Assembly (NCBI RefSeq): GCF_008638365.1
Contig: NZ_VWVU01000030.1
Location: 17,359-81,358, forward strand
Origin: Nocardiopsis quinghaiensis
Lineage (GTDB): Bacteria; Actinomycetota; Actinomycetes; Streptosporangiales; Streptosporangiaceae
DNA length: 64,000 nt
Reading direction: 5' to 3'
The position numbers were made by a program, and so were the translations under genes. This document shows, in pieces, positions 43,045 to 52,339 of the stretch. The notes beneath the pieces are model-generated. The model searched no databases. It had not been told where the DNA came from and saw nothing but the letters and a program-made list of their open reading frames with translations. The stretch's first letter is position 1, and each line of letters starts with the position of its first letter.

Positions 43045-45078
43045 GTGAGGGACGTTCAGCTGGCACGGGTGGCCGAGCGGCACGGAGTCGCGACGGCCTA
43101 CGAGGACTGGCGGGGACGGCGGGTCCCGGTCAGCCCCGACACCATCCGCCATGTCCTGGCGGCGCTGGGGGTGGACCCCGCCACGCCGGACACCCCGGAC
43201 AGAGGTCCCCTGCCCCCGGCGGTGGTCCTCCGGGAGGGCAAGGCTCCCGACCTCGTACTGCCCGGAGGGGCCCGCAGCGTCGTGGAGACCTCCGACGGAT
43301 CCCTGCTGCCCTTCGATCCCGGCCTGCCGCTGGGCGTGCACACCCTGCGTGTCACCGACGGCGGTGCCGAACACGACGCACCCCTGCTCGTGGTCCCCGA
43401 CCGCGTCGAGCCCAGCGCGCTCCGGGACAACCCGCGCCTGTGGGGGGTCATGGCGCAGATCTACAGCGTGCGCTCCCGCGCCTCCTGGGGCACCGGTGAC
43501 CTGCGCGACCTCGCCGAGCTCGCCGACTGGAGCTCGCGCGACCTGGGCGCCGACTTCGCCCTGATCAACCCGGTGCACGCCACCGAGCCGCTGCCTCCCG
43601 TGGAACCCTCGCCCTACCTGCCGGTCAGCCGCCGCTACGCCAGCCCCCTCTACATCCGCATCGAGGACGTACCCGAGTACGCCCGGCTCGACCCCGCCCA
43701 GCGCGAGGGCATCCAGCGTCTGGCCCGGCCGCTGCGCGAACGCGGCCGTACGGCCGACCTGCTCGACCGCGACTCGGTGTGGAAGGCCAAGCGCTCCGCC
43801 CTGGAGGTGCTCTTCGAGGTGCCCCGCGCACCCGGCCGGGAGGCCTCCCTGCGCGCCTACCTTGAGCACGAGGGCCGGTCCCTGGTCGAGTTCGCCACCT
43901 GGGCGGCCCTGGCCGAGGAGTACGGCACCGACTACCGTGCCTGGCCCGGCCACCTGCGCGACGTCCGCGCCCCGGGGGTCGGCGAGGAGGCCCGGCGCCG
44001 GTGGCCGACGGTGGAGTTCCACCGCTGGCTCCAGTGGGTCCTCGACGAGCAGCTCGCCCAGGCGCAGACCACCGCCGAGAACGGGGGGATGGGCGTCGGT
44101 ATCGTGCACGACCTGGCGATCGGCGTGCAGGCGGGCGGCGCGGACGCGTGGATGTACGGCGGCGCGCTCGTACCCGGTCTGCACGCGGGCGCGCCCCCGG
44201 ACGAGTTCAACCAGCAGGGCCAGGACTGGGGCCAGCCGCCCTGGCACCCCCGGCGGTTGGCCGAACTCGGCTACGGCCCGTTCCGCCAGATCCTCGCCCA
44301 GGCGCTGCGCCACGCGGGCGGCGTCCGGATCGACCACGTCATGGGCATGTTCCGCCTGTGGTGCGTACCCGAGGGGGCCTCCGCGGCCGAGGGCACCTAC
44401 GTCAGGTTCGACCACGAGGGGATGGTGGGTACACTCGCCCTGGCCGCCCACCGCGCGGACGCCGTCGTGGTCGGGGAGGACCTGGGCACGGTGGAGCCGT
44501 GGGTGCGCGAGCACCTCGCCGACCGCGGGGTCCTGGGCACGTCCGTGCTGTGGTTCGAACAGGACGCCGCCGGAGAGCCGCGCGCTCCCGGCCAGTGGCG
44601 CACCGACTGCCTGGCCACGGTCGCCACCCACGACCTGCCGCCGGTGGCGTCGTTCCTGTCCACCGAGCACGTGGAGCTGCGCGATCGACTGGGGCTGCTC
44701 GACCGTCCGGTGGAGGATGAGCGCGCCGACGCCGAGGCCCGGGTGGAGCGATGGCGGGAGCTGCTGGTGGAGCTGGGCCTGCTCGACGAGGGCGTCGACC
44801 CGGTGGCGGACCCCGCCGCCGTGGTGGCGGCCATGCACGCCTACCTGGTGGCCACCCCCGCCCGCATGGTCGGGGTGGCGCTCACCGACGTGGTGGGGGA
44901 CCGGCGGATGCAGAACCAGCCGGGCACCTGCGACGAGTACCCGAACTGGCGCATCCCGCTCACCAACGGAGAGGGGGAGCCGGTGCTCGTGGACGAGTTG
45001 CTCGCCGACCCCCGCATGGTGGCGCGCATCCGGCGCACCCTCGGCCCGGTCGGCGGAGGACGGGGACGCACCCTGTGA
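43045..45078 (+). CDS. malQ: 4-alpha-glucanotransferase MalQ (GH77)
   Basis: A 677-residue amylomaltase that transfers maltodextrin segments in glycogen/maltose metabolism. After a ~130-residue N-terminal domain (L-A-R-V-A-E-R-H-G-V-A-T-A-Y), GH77 motifs appear: G-T-G-D-L-R-D-L, S-P-Y-L-P-V-S-R-R, R-I-D-H-V-M-G-M-F-R-L-W with the nucleophile Asp, V-V-G-E-D-L-G-T-V with the acid/base Glu and A-T-H-D-L-P-P with the third Asp. GTG 43045 is preceded by CATGAT ending 8 bases upstream. Confidence 0.96.
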   Translation: MRDVQLARVAERHGVATAYEDWRGRRVPVSPDTIRHVLAALGVDPATPDTPDRGPLPPAVVLREGKAPDLVLPGGARSVVETSDGSLLPFDPGLPLGVHTLRVTDGGAEHDAPLLVVPDRVEPSALRDNPRLWGVMAQIYSVRSRASWGTGDLRDLAELADWSSRDLGADFALINPVHATEPLPPVEPSPYLPVSRRYASPLYIRIEDVPEYARLDPAQREGIQRLARPLRERGRTADLLDRDSVWKAKRSALEVLFEVPRAPGREASLRAYLEHEGRSLVEFATWAALAEEYGTDYRAWPGHLRDVRAPGVGEEARRRWPTVEFHRWLQWVLDEQLAQAQTTAENGGMGVGIVHDLAIGVQAGGADAWMYGGALVPGLHAGAPPDEFNQQGQDWGQPPWHPRRLAELGYGPFRQILAQALRHAGGVRIDHVMGMFRLWCVPEGASAAEGTYVRFDHEGMVGTLALAAHRADAVVVGEDLGTVEPWVREHLADRGVLGTSVLWFEQDAAGEPRAPGQWRTDCLATVATHDLPPVASFLSTEHVELRDRLGLLDRPVEDERADAEARVERWRELLVELGLLDEGVDPVADPAAVVAAMHAYLVATPARMVGVALTDVVGDRRMQNQPGTCDEYPNWRIPLTNGEGEPVLVDELLADPRMVARIRRTLGPVGGGRGRTL

Positions 45079-45110
45079 CCTCCCCTCCCGTCCGGAGGCG
45101 GGAGGGGAGG
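45079..45110. terminator. Hairpin terminator between malQ and pepN
   Basis: CCTCCCCTCCCG pairs with CGGGAGGGGAGG, starting on the base after the malQ stop. Confidence 0.75.
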
Positions 45111-45196
45111 CCGGAGGAGGCACCGGCCGGAAGGACGCGGCCGCCCCGCCGCGGGGCGACGGGGCGACCACACTGCCTGGACCTCCCGGGAGGCGA

Positions 45197-47743
45197 CTAC
45201 TCCTGCCGCGCGCCCGCGGCGATGTCGGTGGCGCGGGCACGCAGGGCGCGCTCCACGCCCGCCCGGCCCTCGATCAGCAGGCGGCGCAGCGCCGGGGGCG
45301 GGGCGGCCTCGGCGATGTAGGCGTCCGTGCGCTCCAGCGTCGCCTCCTCCACCAGGTTGCTGGGGTAGACCACCTCGGCGAAGGTCTGCGCGAACTCGCC
45401 CGTCCACTTCTCCCAGGCCGGGGTCAGCTGCGCGAAGTACTTCTCCCTGTAGGGCCGGTACAGCTCGGCCTGGCCCGGCTCGGTGAAGCCCAGCAGCACC
45501 GCGCGGAACTCGGCGTTGGCCAGCTCCTCGCCCACGATCCGCTCCCAGGCGGCGGCCTTGGCCTCGGCCGTGGGGATCGCGGCCCGGGCGCCGGCGGCGT
45601 GCCGATGACCGGCCGCGGTCGGGTCCCGCTCCAGCTCGGCGGTGATCTCGGCCTCACCGGCCTTGCCCGCCGCGACCAGGCGGCGCAGCAGCGTCCACCG
45701 CAGCTCGGTGTCCACGGTCAGGCCGTCCACGGTGATCGCGCCGTCCAGCAGGCCCCGCAGCAGGGACAGGTGGGCGTCGGTCACCGCGGTGGCGGCCAGC
45801 GCGTTGGCGTAGGCCAGCTGCAGGTCCCCGCCCGGCTCGGCGGCGGTCAGCAGCTCGCGCAGCCGCTCGGAGAGCTGCTCGAAGCCGAACGGGCGCCACG
45901 CCGGGTCGGCGTACATGTGCAGAGCCGCGGCGGCCTGGCGCAGCAGGGTCTGGGCGACCATGACGTCGTCCACGCCGCTGATCCCGGAGATGACCAGGGC
46001 GACGTAGTCGCGGGCGGCCATCTCGCCGTCGCGGGTCATGTCCCAGGCGGCACCGAAGGCCAGCGCCCGCGGCAGGGACCCGCGGATCTCGCCGGCGCCG
46101 TCCACCACGGTGCGCAGGGAGCGCTCGTCCAGGCGGATCTTGGTGAAGGTGAGGTCGTCGTCGTTGATGAGCACCAGGTCCGGCCGGGCGCTGCCGACCA
46201 GCTCCGGCACCTCGGTGCGCTCGCCGCTGACGTCCAGTTCCACGCGCTCGCGGCGCACGATGCCCTCGTCGGTGCGGTCGTACAGGCCGACCGCCAGGCG
46301 GTGCGAGCGCAGCGTCGGGTGCTCGGAGGGGGCCTCCTGGAGCACGGAGAAGGAGGTGAAGTCCCCCTCGGCGTCCACCTCGAACTCCGCGCGCATCGTG
46401 TTGACGCCCGTGGTCTCCAGCCAGTCGCGCGACCAGCCCGACATGTCGCGGCCGGAGGCGGCCTCCAGGTGCTTGAGCAGGTCCTTGAGCTCGGTGTTGC
46501 CGTACGCGTTCTCCTTGAAGTAGGCGCGTACGCCCGCGAAGAACGCGTCCACGCCCACGTAGGCCGCGAGCTGCTTGAGCACCGAGGCGCCCTTGGCGTA
46601 GGTGATGCCGTCGAAGTTGACCTCGACCGCCTGGATGTCGACCATGTCGGCGGCGACCGGGTGGGTGGAGGGCAGCTGGTCCTGGCGCAGCGCCCAGGCC
46701 TTCTCCACGTTGGCGAACGTCGTCCAGGCGTCGGTCCACCTGGTGGCGTTGGCCTGGCAGTACACGCTGGCGTAGGTCGCGAAGGACTCGTTCAGCCACA
46801 GGTCGTCCCACCAGCGCATGGTGACCAGGTCGCCGAACCACATGTGCGCCATCTCGTGCAGGATCGTCTCGGCGCGGCGCTCGTAGCGGGCGTCGGTGAC
46901 CCGGGAACGGAAGACGTAGTCCTCCAGGAACGTGACCGCTCCCGCGTTCTCCATGGCCCCCGCGTTGAACTCGGGCACGAACAGCTGGTCGTACTTGCCG
47001 AAGGGGTAGCGCAGGTCGAACAGGCCGTGGAAGAAGTCGAAGCCCTGCTTGGTGACCTCGAACAGGGCGTCGGAGTCCAGGTGCTCGGCCAGCGAGGCGC
47101 GGCAGTACAGGCCCAGCGGGATGCCGTCGTGCTCGTCGCGCACCACGTGGTAGGGGCCCGCGATCAGCGCGGTGATGTAGGTGGACATCACCGGAGTGGC
47201 CGGGAAGTGCCAGCGCACCCGGTCCTCGCCCGCGGCCTCGCGCTCCACGTCCGGGGCGCTGTTGGACACGATCTCCCACGACGGGTGCGCGAACACGGTC
47301 AGCTCGAAGGCGGCCTTCAGGTCGGGCTGGTCGAAGCACGCGAACATGCGGTGCGCGTCGGCCGTCTCGAACTGGCTGTACAGGTACACCGATTCGTCGA
47401 CGGGGTCCACGAAGCGGTGCAGGCCCTCACCGGTGCGCATGTACGCGGCGTCGGCGACGACCTTCAGCTCGTTGCGCTCGGCCACCTCGGGAAGGACGAG
47501 GCGCTCGCCGTCGAACAGCTCGGCCGGGTCCAGCTCGGTGCCGTTCAGCGTCGCCGTGAGCACCTTCGGCGCCGCCAGCTCGACGAACGTGCGCGCCCCT
47601 GGTTCCGAACTGGAGAAACGGATCACGGTGGTGGACCGGAAGGTCTCCGCACCGGTGGTCAGGTCCAGCTCCACGGCGTAGGAGTCGACGCTGAGAATCC
47701 GCGCCCTCTCCCGAGCCTCGTCCCGTGTCAGGTTCCCTGCCAC
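45197..47743 (-). CDS. pepN: Aminopeptidase N PepN (M1)
   Basis: An 848-residue zinc aminopeptidase. F-N-A-G-A-M-E-N-A-G-A-V-T-F is the substrate-binding G-A-M-E-N loop, and T-I-L-H-E-M-A-H-M-W-F-G followed by W-L-N-E-S-F-A gives H-E-x-x-H-x18-E. The ERAP1-like C-terminal helical domain is present. It removes N-terminal residues from peptides, acting downstream of the Clp proteases. GTG 47743 has GGAGGGAG about 9 bases upstream. Length is normal for actinobacterial PepN. Confidence 0.96.
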   Translation of the reverse strand: MAGNLTRDEARERARILSVDSYAVELDLTTGAETFRSTTVIRFSSSEPGARTFVELAAPKVLTATLNGTELDPAELFDGERLVLPEVAERNELKVVADAAYMRTGEGLHRFVDPVDESVYLYSQFETADAHRMFACFDQPDLKAAFELTVFAHPSWEIVSNSAPDVEREAAGEDRVRWHFPATPVMSTYITALIAGPYHVVRDEHDGIPLGLYCRASLAEHLDSDALFEVTKQGFDFFHGLFDLRYPFGKYDQLFVPEFNAGAMENAGAVTFLEDYVFRSRVTDARYERRAETILHEMAHMWFGDLVTMRWWDDLWLNESFATYASVYCQANATRWTDAWTTFANVEKAWALRQDQLPSTHPVAADMVDIQAVEVNFDGITYAKGASVLKQLAAYVGVDAFFAGVRAYFKENAYGNTELKDLLKHLEAASGRDMSGWSRDWLETTGVNTMRAEFEVDAEGDFTSFSVLQEAPSEHPTLRSHRLAVGLYDRTDEGIVRRERVELDVSGERTEVPELVGSARPDLVLINDDDLTFTKIRLDERSLRTVVDGAGEIRGSLPRALAFGAAWDMTRDGEMAARDYVALVISGISGVDDVMVAQTLLRQAAAALHMYADPAWRPFGFEQLSERLRELLTAAEPGGDLQLAYANALAATAVTDAHLSLLRGLLDGAITVDGLTVDTELRWTLLRRLVAAGKAGEAEITAELERDPTAAGHRHAAGARAAIPTAEAKAAAWERIVGEELANAEFRAVLLGFTEPGQAELYRPYREKYFAQLTPAWEKWTGEFAQTFAEVVYPSNLVEEATLERTDAYIAEAAPPPALRRLLIEGRAGVERALRARATDIAAGARQE

Positions 47744-47958
47744 GCCACGCTCCCTCCACGGCCGCCGTCGTCGCCGGCCGGATCGTTGCCGACCACGGCG
47801 AGTCCGCCGCCTGGGGTGGAGCGTCGTCGGGGCCGGAGGTCGTCTTCCACTCGGCACGATCCTGCCACGCGCCGGGGCGGAATGCGCAACCGATGGGCGA
47901 GGTTGCACCTCATGCGAACAGATCTTGTGATCCCCCTTTCGTGACCCGAGGAGCAGCG

Positions 47959-48594
47959 ATGACGCAGACCCCCGACTCCGGCGGCGAGCAGGAGAGCACC
48001 TACGCGGACATGTGGTTCGACCCCGCGTGCCCCTGGGCCTGGATCACCTCGCGCTGGCTCGTCGAGGTGGAGAAGGTGCGGTCGGTCCGGGTGCGCTGGC
48101 ACGTGATGAGCCTGGGCGTGCTCAACGAGGGCCGGGACCTGCCCGAGGAGTACCGGGAGGGCGTCGACAGGTCCTGGGAGGCGGTACGGGTGTGCGTCGC
48201 GGCCGAGCAGCGCTTCGGCCCGGAGGTCCTGGGCGGCCTGTACACGGCCCTGGGAACCCGCTTCCACAACAACGGCGAGCCGCGCACCACGGACACGGTC
48301 CGCGCCGCGCTGGCCGACGCCGGCCTGCCCGAGGAGCTGGCGGAGGCGGGTACGGCCACCGACCACGACGAGGCCCTGCGCGCCTCACACGCCGAGGCGA
48401 TGAAGCTGGTCGGCGAGGACGTGGGCACCCCCGTCGTCCAGGTCGCGGACACGGCCTTCTTCGGTCCGGTCCTCACGCCCGTCCCGCGTGGCGAGGAGGC
48501 CGGGAAGCTGTGGGACGGTGTACTGCTGGTCGCCGGTACCGACGGGTTCTTCGAACTCAAGCGGACCCGGACCCGGGGCCCCGTCTTCGACTGA
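47959..48594 (+). CDS. Rv2466c-like DsbA-family oxidoreductase (mycothiol-dependent nitroreductase family)
   Basis: A 211-residue thioredoxin-fold protein closely matching the mycobacterial Rv2466c pattern: D-M-W-F-D-P-A-C-P-W-A-W-I-T-S-R-W-L, V-M-S-L-G-V-L-N-E, S-H-A-E-A-M and V-G-T-P-V-V, ending F-F-E-L-K-R-T-R-T. Rv2466c is a mycothiol-dependent reductase that activates nitro prodrugs. Here the active site is C-P-W-A, with only the first cysteine. ATG 47959 has GAGGAG about 5 bases upstream. It is divergent from pepN, as in M. tuberculosis. Confidence 0.9.
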   Translation: MTQTPDSGGEQESTYADMWFDPACPWAWITSRWLVEVEKVRSVRVRWHVMSLGVLNEGRDLPEEYREGVDRSWEAVRVCVAAEQRFGPEVLGGLYTALGTRFHNNGEPRTTDTVRAALADAGLPEELAEAGTATDHDEALRASHAEAMKLVGEDVGTPVVQVADTAFFGPVLTPVPRGEEAGKLWDGVLLVAGTDGFFELKRTRTRGPVFD

Positions 48595-48779
48595 CCCGTT
48601 CGACCGGCCCAGGAGCCCCTCCGGCCCCGGTCGCCGAACCCGCCGTGCCGGTCCCCTCCCGGCGTGGCGGGAGTGGCGCCGGGCGGCCGTGCCGTGTCCG
48701 GTGCACACTGGAGGCCGGGACCACGCAGGCAGCACGGCGGGAAGGCCCCGCCAGGACGTATGACGTATGGAGGGGAACC

Positions 48780-48938
48780 GTGTCCGGATCCGACGACGAG
48801 CGCAGGGTCGACTTCTTCGACGACCTCGACATCCTGCCCGACACCACCAGCGACGAGAGCGGCCCCGGCTGGGGCGAGGGCGTGGAGGACGACTCCACCG
48901 CGTGGCTGATGTCCGAGCGCCCGCCGCACTGGGACTGA
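48780..48938 (+). CDS. Conserved acidic small protein, 52 aa
   Basis: GGAGGGG followed six bases later by GTG opens a 52-codon frame: R-R-V-D-F-F-D-D-L-D-I-L-P-D-T, then W-L-M-S-E-R-P-P-H-W-D at the end. The acidic composition, the good ribosome site and the defined R-P-P-H-W-D terminus argue for a real gene. Similar short actinobacterial hypotheticals exist to my recollection, without known function. It lies between the DsbA-like and aldehyde dehydrogenase genes on the same strand. Confidence 0.7.
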   Translation: MSGSDDERRVDFFDDLDILPDTTSDESGPGWGEGVEDDSTAWLMSERPPHWD

Positions 48939-49081
48939 TCCGCCGCCCCGGGTTCCGTCGGCCCCCTTCCGCTCCCGCGGACGGTCTCCGCGCGTTGCGG
49001 ACGGCCTCCGCGTATCGGGGAAACCACCGGCGCCGGGCTCCGGACTGGTCAATCCGAATCCCGTTCTGCGAAAGTGGGGCC

Positions 49082-50503
49082 ATGCGATCCCTCTACATCG
49101 ACGGCGCCTGGCGCGACTCCGCCTCCAGCGAGGCCCTGGACGTGGTCAACCCGGCGACCGAGCAGGTCATCGACTCCGTTCCGGCCGGAGCCGCCGAGGA
49201 CGTCGACGCCGCGGTCAAGGCCGCGGCGGCGGCCTTTCCCGCCTGGTCCGCGCTCACTCCCGGACAGCGCGTCACCCACCTGGCCAAGGCCCTGGAACTG
49301 TTCAACGCCCGTGTCGACGACATCGCCGCGGCGCTCACCCGTGACATGGGCGCTCCCCTCGGATTCGCCCGCAAGGTCCAGGCGGGTCTGCCCGCCCTGA
49401 TGTTCAAGACCTACATCGACCTGGTCGAGGAGACCGGCGAGCGCTACTTCGGCGGTGAACGGGAGGGCAACTCGCTCATCGTGCGCGAGCCCGTCGGCGT
49501 CGTCGGCGCCATCACCCCGTGGAACTACCCGCTTCACCAGATCGTGCTCAAGGTCGTCCCCGCCCTGCTGGCGGGCAACACCGTCGTCCTCAAGCCCAGC
49601 GAGGTCGCCCCGCTCAGCGCCTACGCCCTGACCGAGGTCTTCCACGACGCCGGCCTGCCCGCGGGCGTGTTCAACCTGGTCTCGGGCACCGGCCCGGTCG
49701 TCGGCGAGGCCATCGCCGCGCACCCCCGGGTGGACATGGTGTCCTTCACCGGCTCCACCCGCGCCGGGACGCGGGTCAGCCAGGTCGCCGCGGAGACCGT
49801 CAAGAAGGTCGCCCTGGAGCTGGGCGGCAAGTCCCCGAACGTCATCCTGCCCGGCGCCGAGCTGGCCAAGGCGGTCAAGCGCGGTGTCGCCGACGTCATG
49901 CGCAACACCGGCCAGAGCTGTAACGCGCTCACCCGCATGCTGGTGCACCGCGACTCCTACGAGGAGGCGGTCTCCCTGGCCGCCGAGTCCGCCGCCAAGT
50001 ACGTGCCCGGCGACCCCGCGGACGAGGACACCCGCCTGGGCCCGCTGGTCTCCGCCGCCCAGCTGGAGAAGGTCCGCGGATACGTCGCGCTCGGCGTGGA
50101 GGAGGGCGCACGCCTGGTCACCGGAGGCGCCGAGCCGGTGGAGGGGCGCTCGACCGGCTACTACGTCAGCCCGACGATCTTCGCCGACGTGCGCAACGAC
50201 ATGCGCATCGCCCAGGAGGAGATCTTCGGCCCCGTGCTGGTCCTGATCCCCTACGACACGGAGGAGGAGGCGGTCGCCATCGCCAACGACACCGTGTACG
50301 GGCTCAACGCCGCCGTGTGGTCCGGCGAACCCGAGCAGGGCCTGGCCGTCGCCCGGCGTCTGCGGGCCGGGCAGATCGAGCTCAACGGCGGCGCGCTCAA
50401 CCCGCGCGCCCCCTTCGGCGGCTACAAGCGCTCGGGCAACGGTCGCGAGTGGGGGCTGTCCGGCCTGGAGGAGTTCTGCGAGGTCAAGGCCGTCCAGATG
50501 TGA
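49082..50503 (+). CDS. NAD(P)-dependent aldehyde dehydrogenase
   Basis: A 473-residue ALDH-superfamily enzyme: T-P-W-N-Y-P-L-H-Q near 142, F-T-G-S-T-R-A-G cofactor loop, V-A-L-E-L-G-G-K-S-P-N with the general-base Glu, and N-T-G-Q-S-C-N-A with nucleophile Cys280. Substrate is not evident; the nearest pattern is the broad DhaS-type group. No clear ribosome site precedes ATG 49082. Confidence 0.94.
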   Translation: MRSLYIDGAWRDSASSEALDVVNPATEQVIDSVPAGAAEDVDAAVKAAAAAFPAWSALTPGQRVTHLAKALELFNARVDDIAAALTRDMGAPLGFARKVQAGLPALMFKTYIDLVEETGERYFGGEREGNSLIVREPVGVVGAITPWNYPLHQIVLKVVPALLAGNTVVLKPSEVAPLSAYALTEVFHDAGLPAGVFNLVSGTGPVVGEAIAAHPRVDMVSFTGSTRAGTRVSQVAAETVKKVALELGGKSPNVILPGAELAKAVKRGVADVMRNTGQSCNALTRMLVHRDSYEEAVSLAAESAAKYVPGDPADEDTRLGPLVSAAQLEKVRGYVALGVEEGARLVTGGAEPVEGRSTGYYVSPTIFADVRNDMRIAQEEIFGPVLVLIPYDTEEEAVAIANDTVYGLNAAVWSGEPEQGLAVARRLRAGQIELNGGALNPRAPFGGYKRSGNGREWGLSGLEEFCEVKAVQM

Positions 50504-50697
50504 GGGCCGTGACGGGCCCCCGGAACGGCCGGCACGGCTGACAGGCTCTCGGGGACCGTGGGTCCGCCGCCGGACGTGTGCGCGGACTCACGGCCCCCGC
50601 GCGCCCTCGCGAGGAATCGGCCCCGGTGACGACCGTGTTGTGTGGTGTGGAAAAATTCCGACGGGATATTCCTGGTCGAACCCGAACGAGGTGTGAG

Positions 50698-50850
50698 TTG
50701 AGCAAGAAGCCCGCGGTCTCCAAGGCAGGTCCCATCGGCAAGGACATCAAGGCGATGGTCGTGTACAACATGGTCGCCATCGTCTCCATGGCGCTCTTCG
50801 CCGTCCTCGGACTGGCCGTTGCCTCCGCGGCGGCCTCCGCCGCGCTCTGA
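50698..50850 (+). CDS. Small membrane protein, 50 aa
   Basis: GAGGTG upstream of TTG at 50698 opens a 50-codon frame: a basic head (S-K-K-P-A-V-S-K-A-G-P-I-G-K) and one helix (V-V-Y-N-M-V-A-I-V-S-M-A-L-F-A-V-L-G) ending in small residues. A longer in-frame start at 50578 would add an Arg-rich stretch without coding character. Function unknown. It lies between aldehyde dehydrogenase and rpiB. Confidence 0.6.
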   Translation: MSKKPAVSKAGPIGKDIKAMVVYNMVAIVSMALFAVLGLAVASAAASAAL

Positions 50851-50935
50851 GGAACCCGAGTACCATCGCGCCCCGCCTCGCACACGCGAGCGGGGCGCCG
50901 CGCTTGTCGCCCCCATGACCTGCCAGACTGTGCCC

Positions 50936-51409
50936 GTGCGTGTTTACCTTGGATCAGATCATGCGGGCTACGAGCTCAAAGAACACCTCGTCTCCTGGTT
51001 GGAGGAGCGCGGCCACGACGTCGTCGACGCCGGGCCCCTCGCCTACGACGCCGTGGACGACTATCCGCCCTTCGTGCTGCGCGCGGCCGAGGGCGTGGTA
51101 TCCGACCAGGGCTCGCTGGGCATCGTCATCGGCGGCTCCGGCAACGGCGAGCAGATCGCCGCGAACAAGGTCAGGGGCGTTCGCGCCGCCCTGGCCTGGA
51201 GTGAGGACACCGCCCGCCTGGCGCGGGAGCACAACGACGCCAACGTGCTCAGCATCGGCGCCCGGATGCACTCCCCCGAGGAGGCCGCCGGGTTCGTGGA
51301 GATCTTCCTCTCCACCCCCTACAGCGACGAGGAGCGGCACACCCGCCGCATCGGGATGCTGACGGCCTACGAGGAGACCGGCGAACTCCCGCCGCTTCCC
51401 CATGCCTAG
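50936..51409 (+). CDS. rpiB: Ribose-5-phosphate isomerase B
   Basis: A 157-residue RpiB/LacA-B isomerase that interconverts ribose-5-phosphate and ribulose-5-phosphate. It starts V-R-V-Y-L-G-S-D-H-A-G-Y-E-L-K and has the active-site region S-L-G-I-V-I-G-G-S-G-N-G-E-Q-I-A-A-N-K with the Gly-Ser-Gly phosphate loop, then E-H-N-D-A-N-V-L. GTG 50936 fits the family N-terminus, and CAGACT ends six bases before it; ATG 50915 would add seven residues. The stop TAG lies inside the CTAG flank of a MITE-like element. Confidence 0.95.
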   Translation: MRVYLGSDHAGYELKEHLVSWLEERGHDVVDAGPLAYDAVDDYPPFVLRAAEGVVSDQGSLGIVIGGSGNGEQIAANKVRGVRAALAWSEDTARLAREHNDANVLSIGARMHSPEEAAGFVEIFLSTPYSDEERHTRRIGMLTAYEETGELPPLPHA

Positions 51410-51575
51410 GTCGTGTTTTTTTGCACCATTCCGGGCTCGCGTCCACCAGGCTGCCTCTCGCTACGCCTCTGCGCTCGTGAAGCACAACCAGGCTGAACTT
51501 CGCACATCGTCTTGCGAGAGATTGCCTGGGACGGCCGCTCGCCGACCCGAAAGCCTTCTAAAAAACACTCCCTAG
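51406..51575. mobile_element. MITE-like element, 162 bp, flanked by CTAG
   Basis: CTAG at 51406-51409 and 51572-51575 flank 162 bases whose ends are imperfect inverted repeats. The left end reads GTCGTGTTTTTTTGC and the right end, read inward on the other strand, GGAGTGTTTTTTAGAA; weaker matching continues for about 30 bases. There is no coding capacity. This is the structure of a non-autonomous derivative of an IS that duplicates CTAG, as some IS5-group elements do. The left CTAG supplies the rpiB stop codon. Confidence 0.75.
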
Positions 51576-52339
51576 GGAGGTCCGACCGGGGAGGGCCTCC
51601 CGCACCGGGCCCGGCCCTCCCGCCTACCGGTGACCGTCGATCCCTGTGTGCGCGGGGCCCACCGGCCGGCCGGTGGGCCGCCGCTGTGTGAAGCGGGACT
51701 CGGCGGTCCGTTTTCCCAGGCCTGTGCGACGTCCGTCGGCCGCCGCGACGGGGTGTGCGAGTACCCGGTTGCCTTTATGTAATCGCGCATCCCCTTTTTC
51801 GTCTTTTGTCCCTTTTATGGCATCTGTGGACACTGTGCCTTATCTCACCCCTCGGAACGAGTGTCCCTGGCCTGCTCCGAACCCTTGTGAGACCCTGGGG
51901 TGCGGTCGCGCCACCGGGGCGCGAGTCGCACCAGACGGCCCGGCCAGAAGAGGCACCCGGCCATGAAACGGCGCCCGAGGAGGAGGGACATTCCCGGCAT
52001 TCGGCGTCGTTCCCCCGTGTCGGGGTAGCGCCCGACTCCGCACGCTCGGTTATCGGCTGAACCCAAATCCGTGGTTTGGGGGAGAACACCGCTGGTTGCA
52101 CGTGCCACGGCCACACCCCCCGCGCTACAGTTCGTGCACAGTGGCGGGCCCTCGTTGTCCGCGGCGCGGCGGCGTCCATCGCCGGCGTCTCCAGCCATCA
52201 CGGCCAGGGTGTGCCCCCGCACACCGCCCCCCGTAAGCCGGACACGTATCCGGTGGCGACGCGGCCCCCGTGCCCACCCGACCATGCCGTCCGAGAACCG
52301 AACCCCCGCTGGTGAGCGGGTGTGCAACGCAGGGGATCC
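51576..52339. other. Long intergenic region before SpoIIE-type phosphatase
   Basis: About 760 bases with no supported gene. Plus frames near 51755-52060 contain a hydrophobic run but lack ribosome sites. A hairpin CCCAAA/TTTGGG occurs near 52062-52080. The part around 51770-51850 is less GC-rich and may contain promoters. Confidence 0.4.

Noticed and set aside
43862..47944. 1360-codon plus-strand frame across malQ and pepN
   Set aside because: Spans two genes on opposite strands, reads Ser/Pro/Arg/Gly-rich, no start with a ribosome site.
51646..52060. Small plus-strand genes in the region after the MITE
   Set aside because: Candidate starts lack ribosome sites and leaderless hexamers, and the readings show no domain features.
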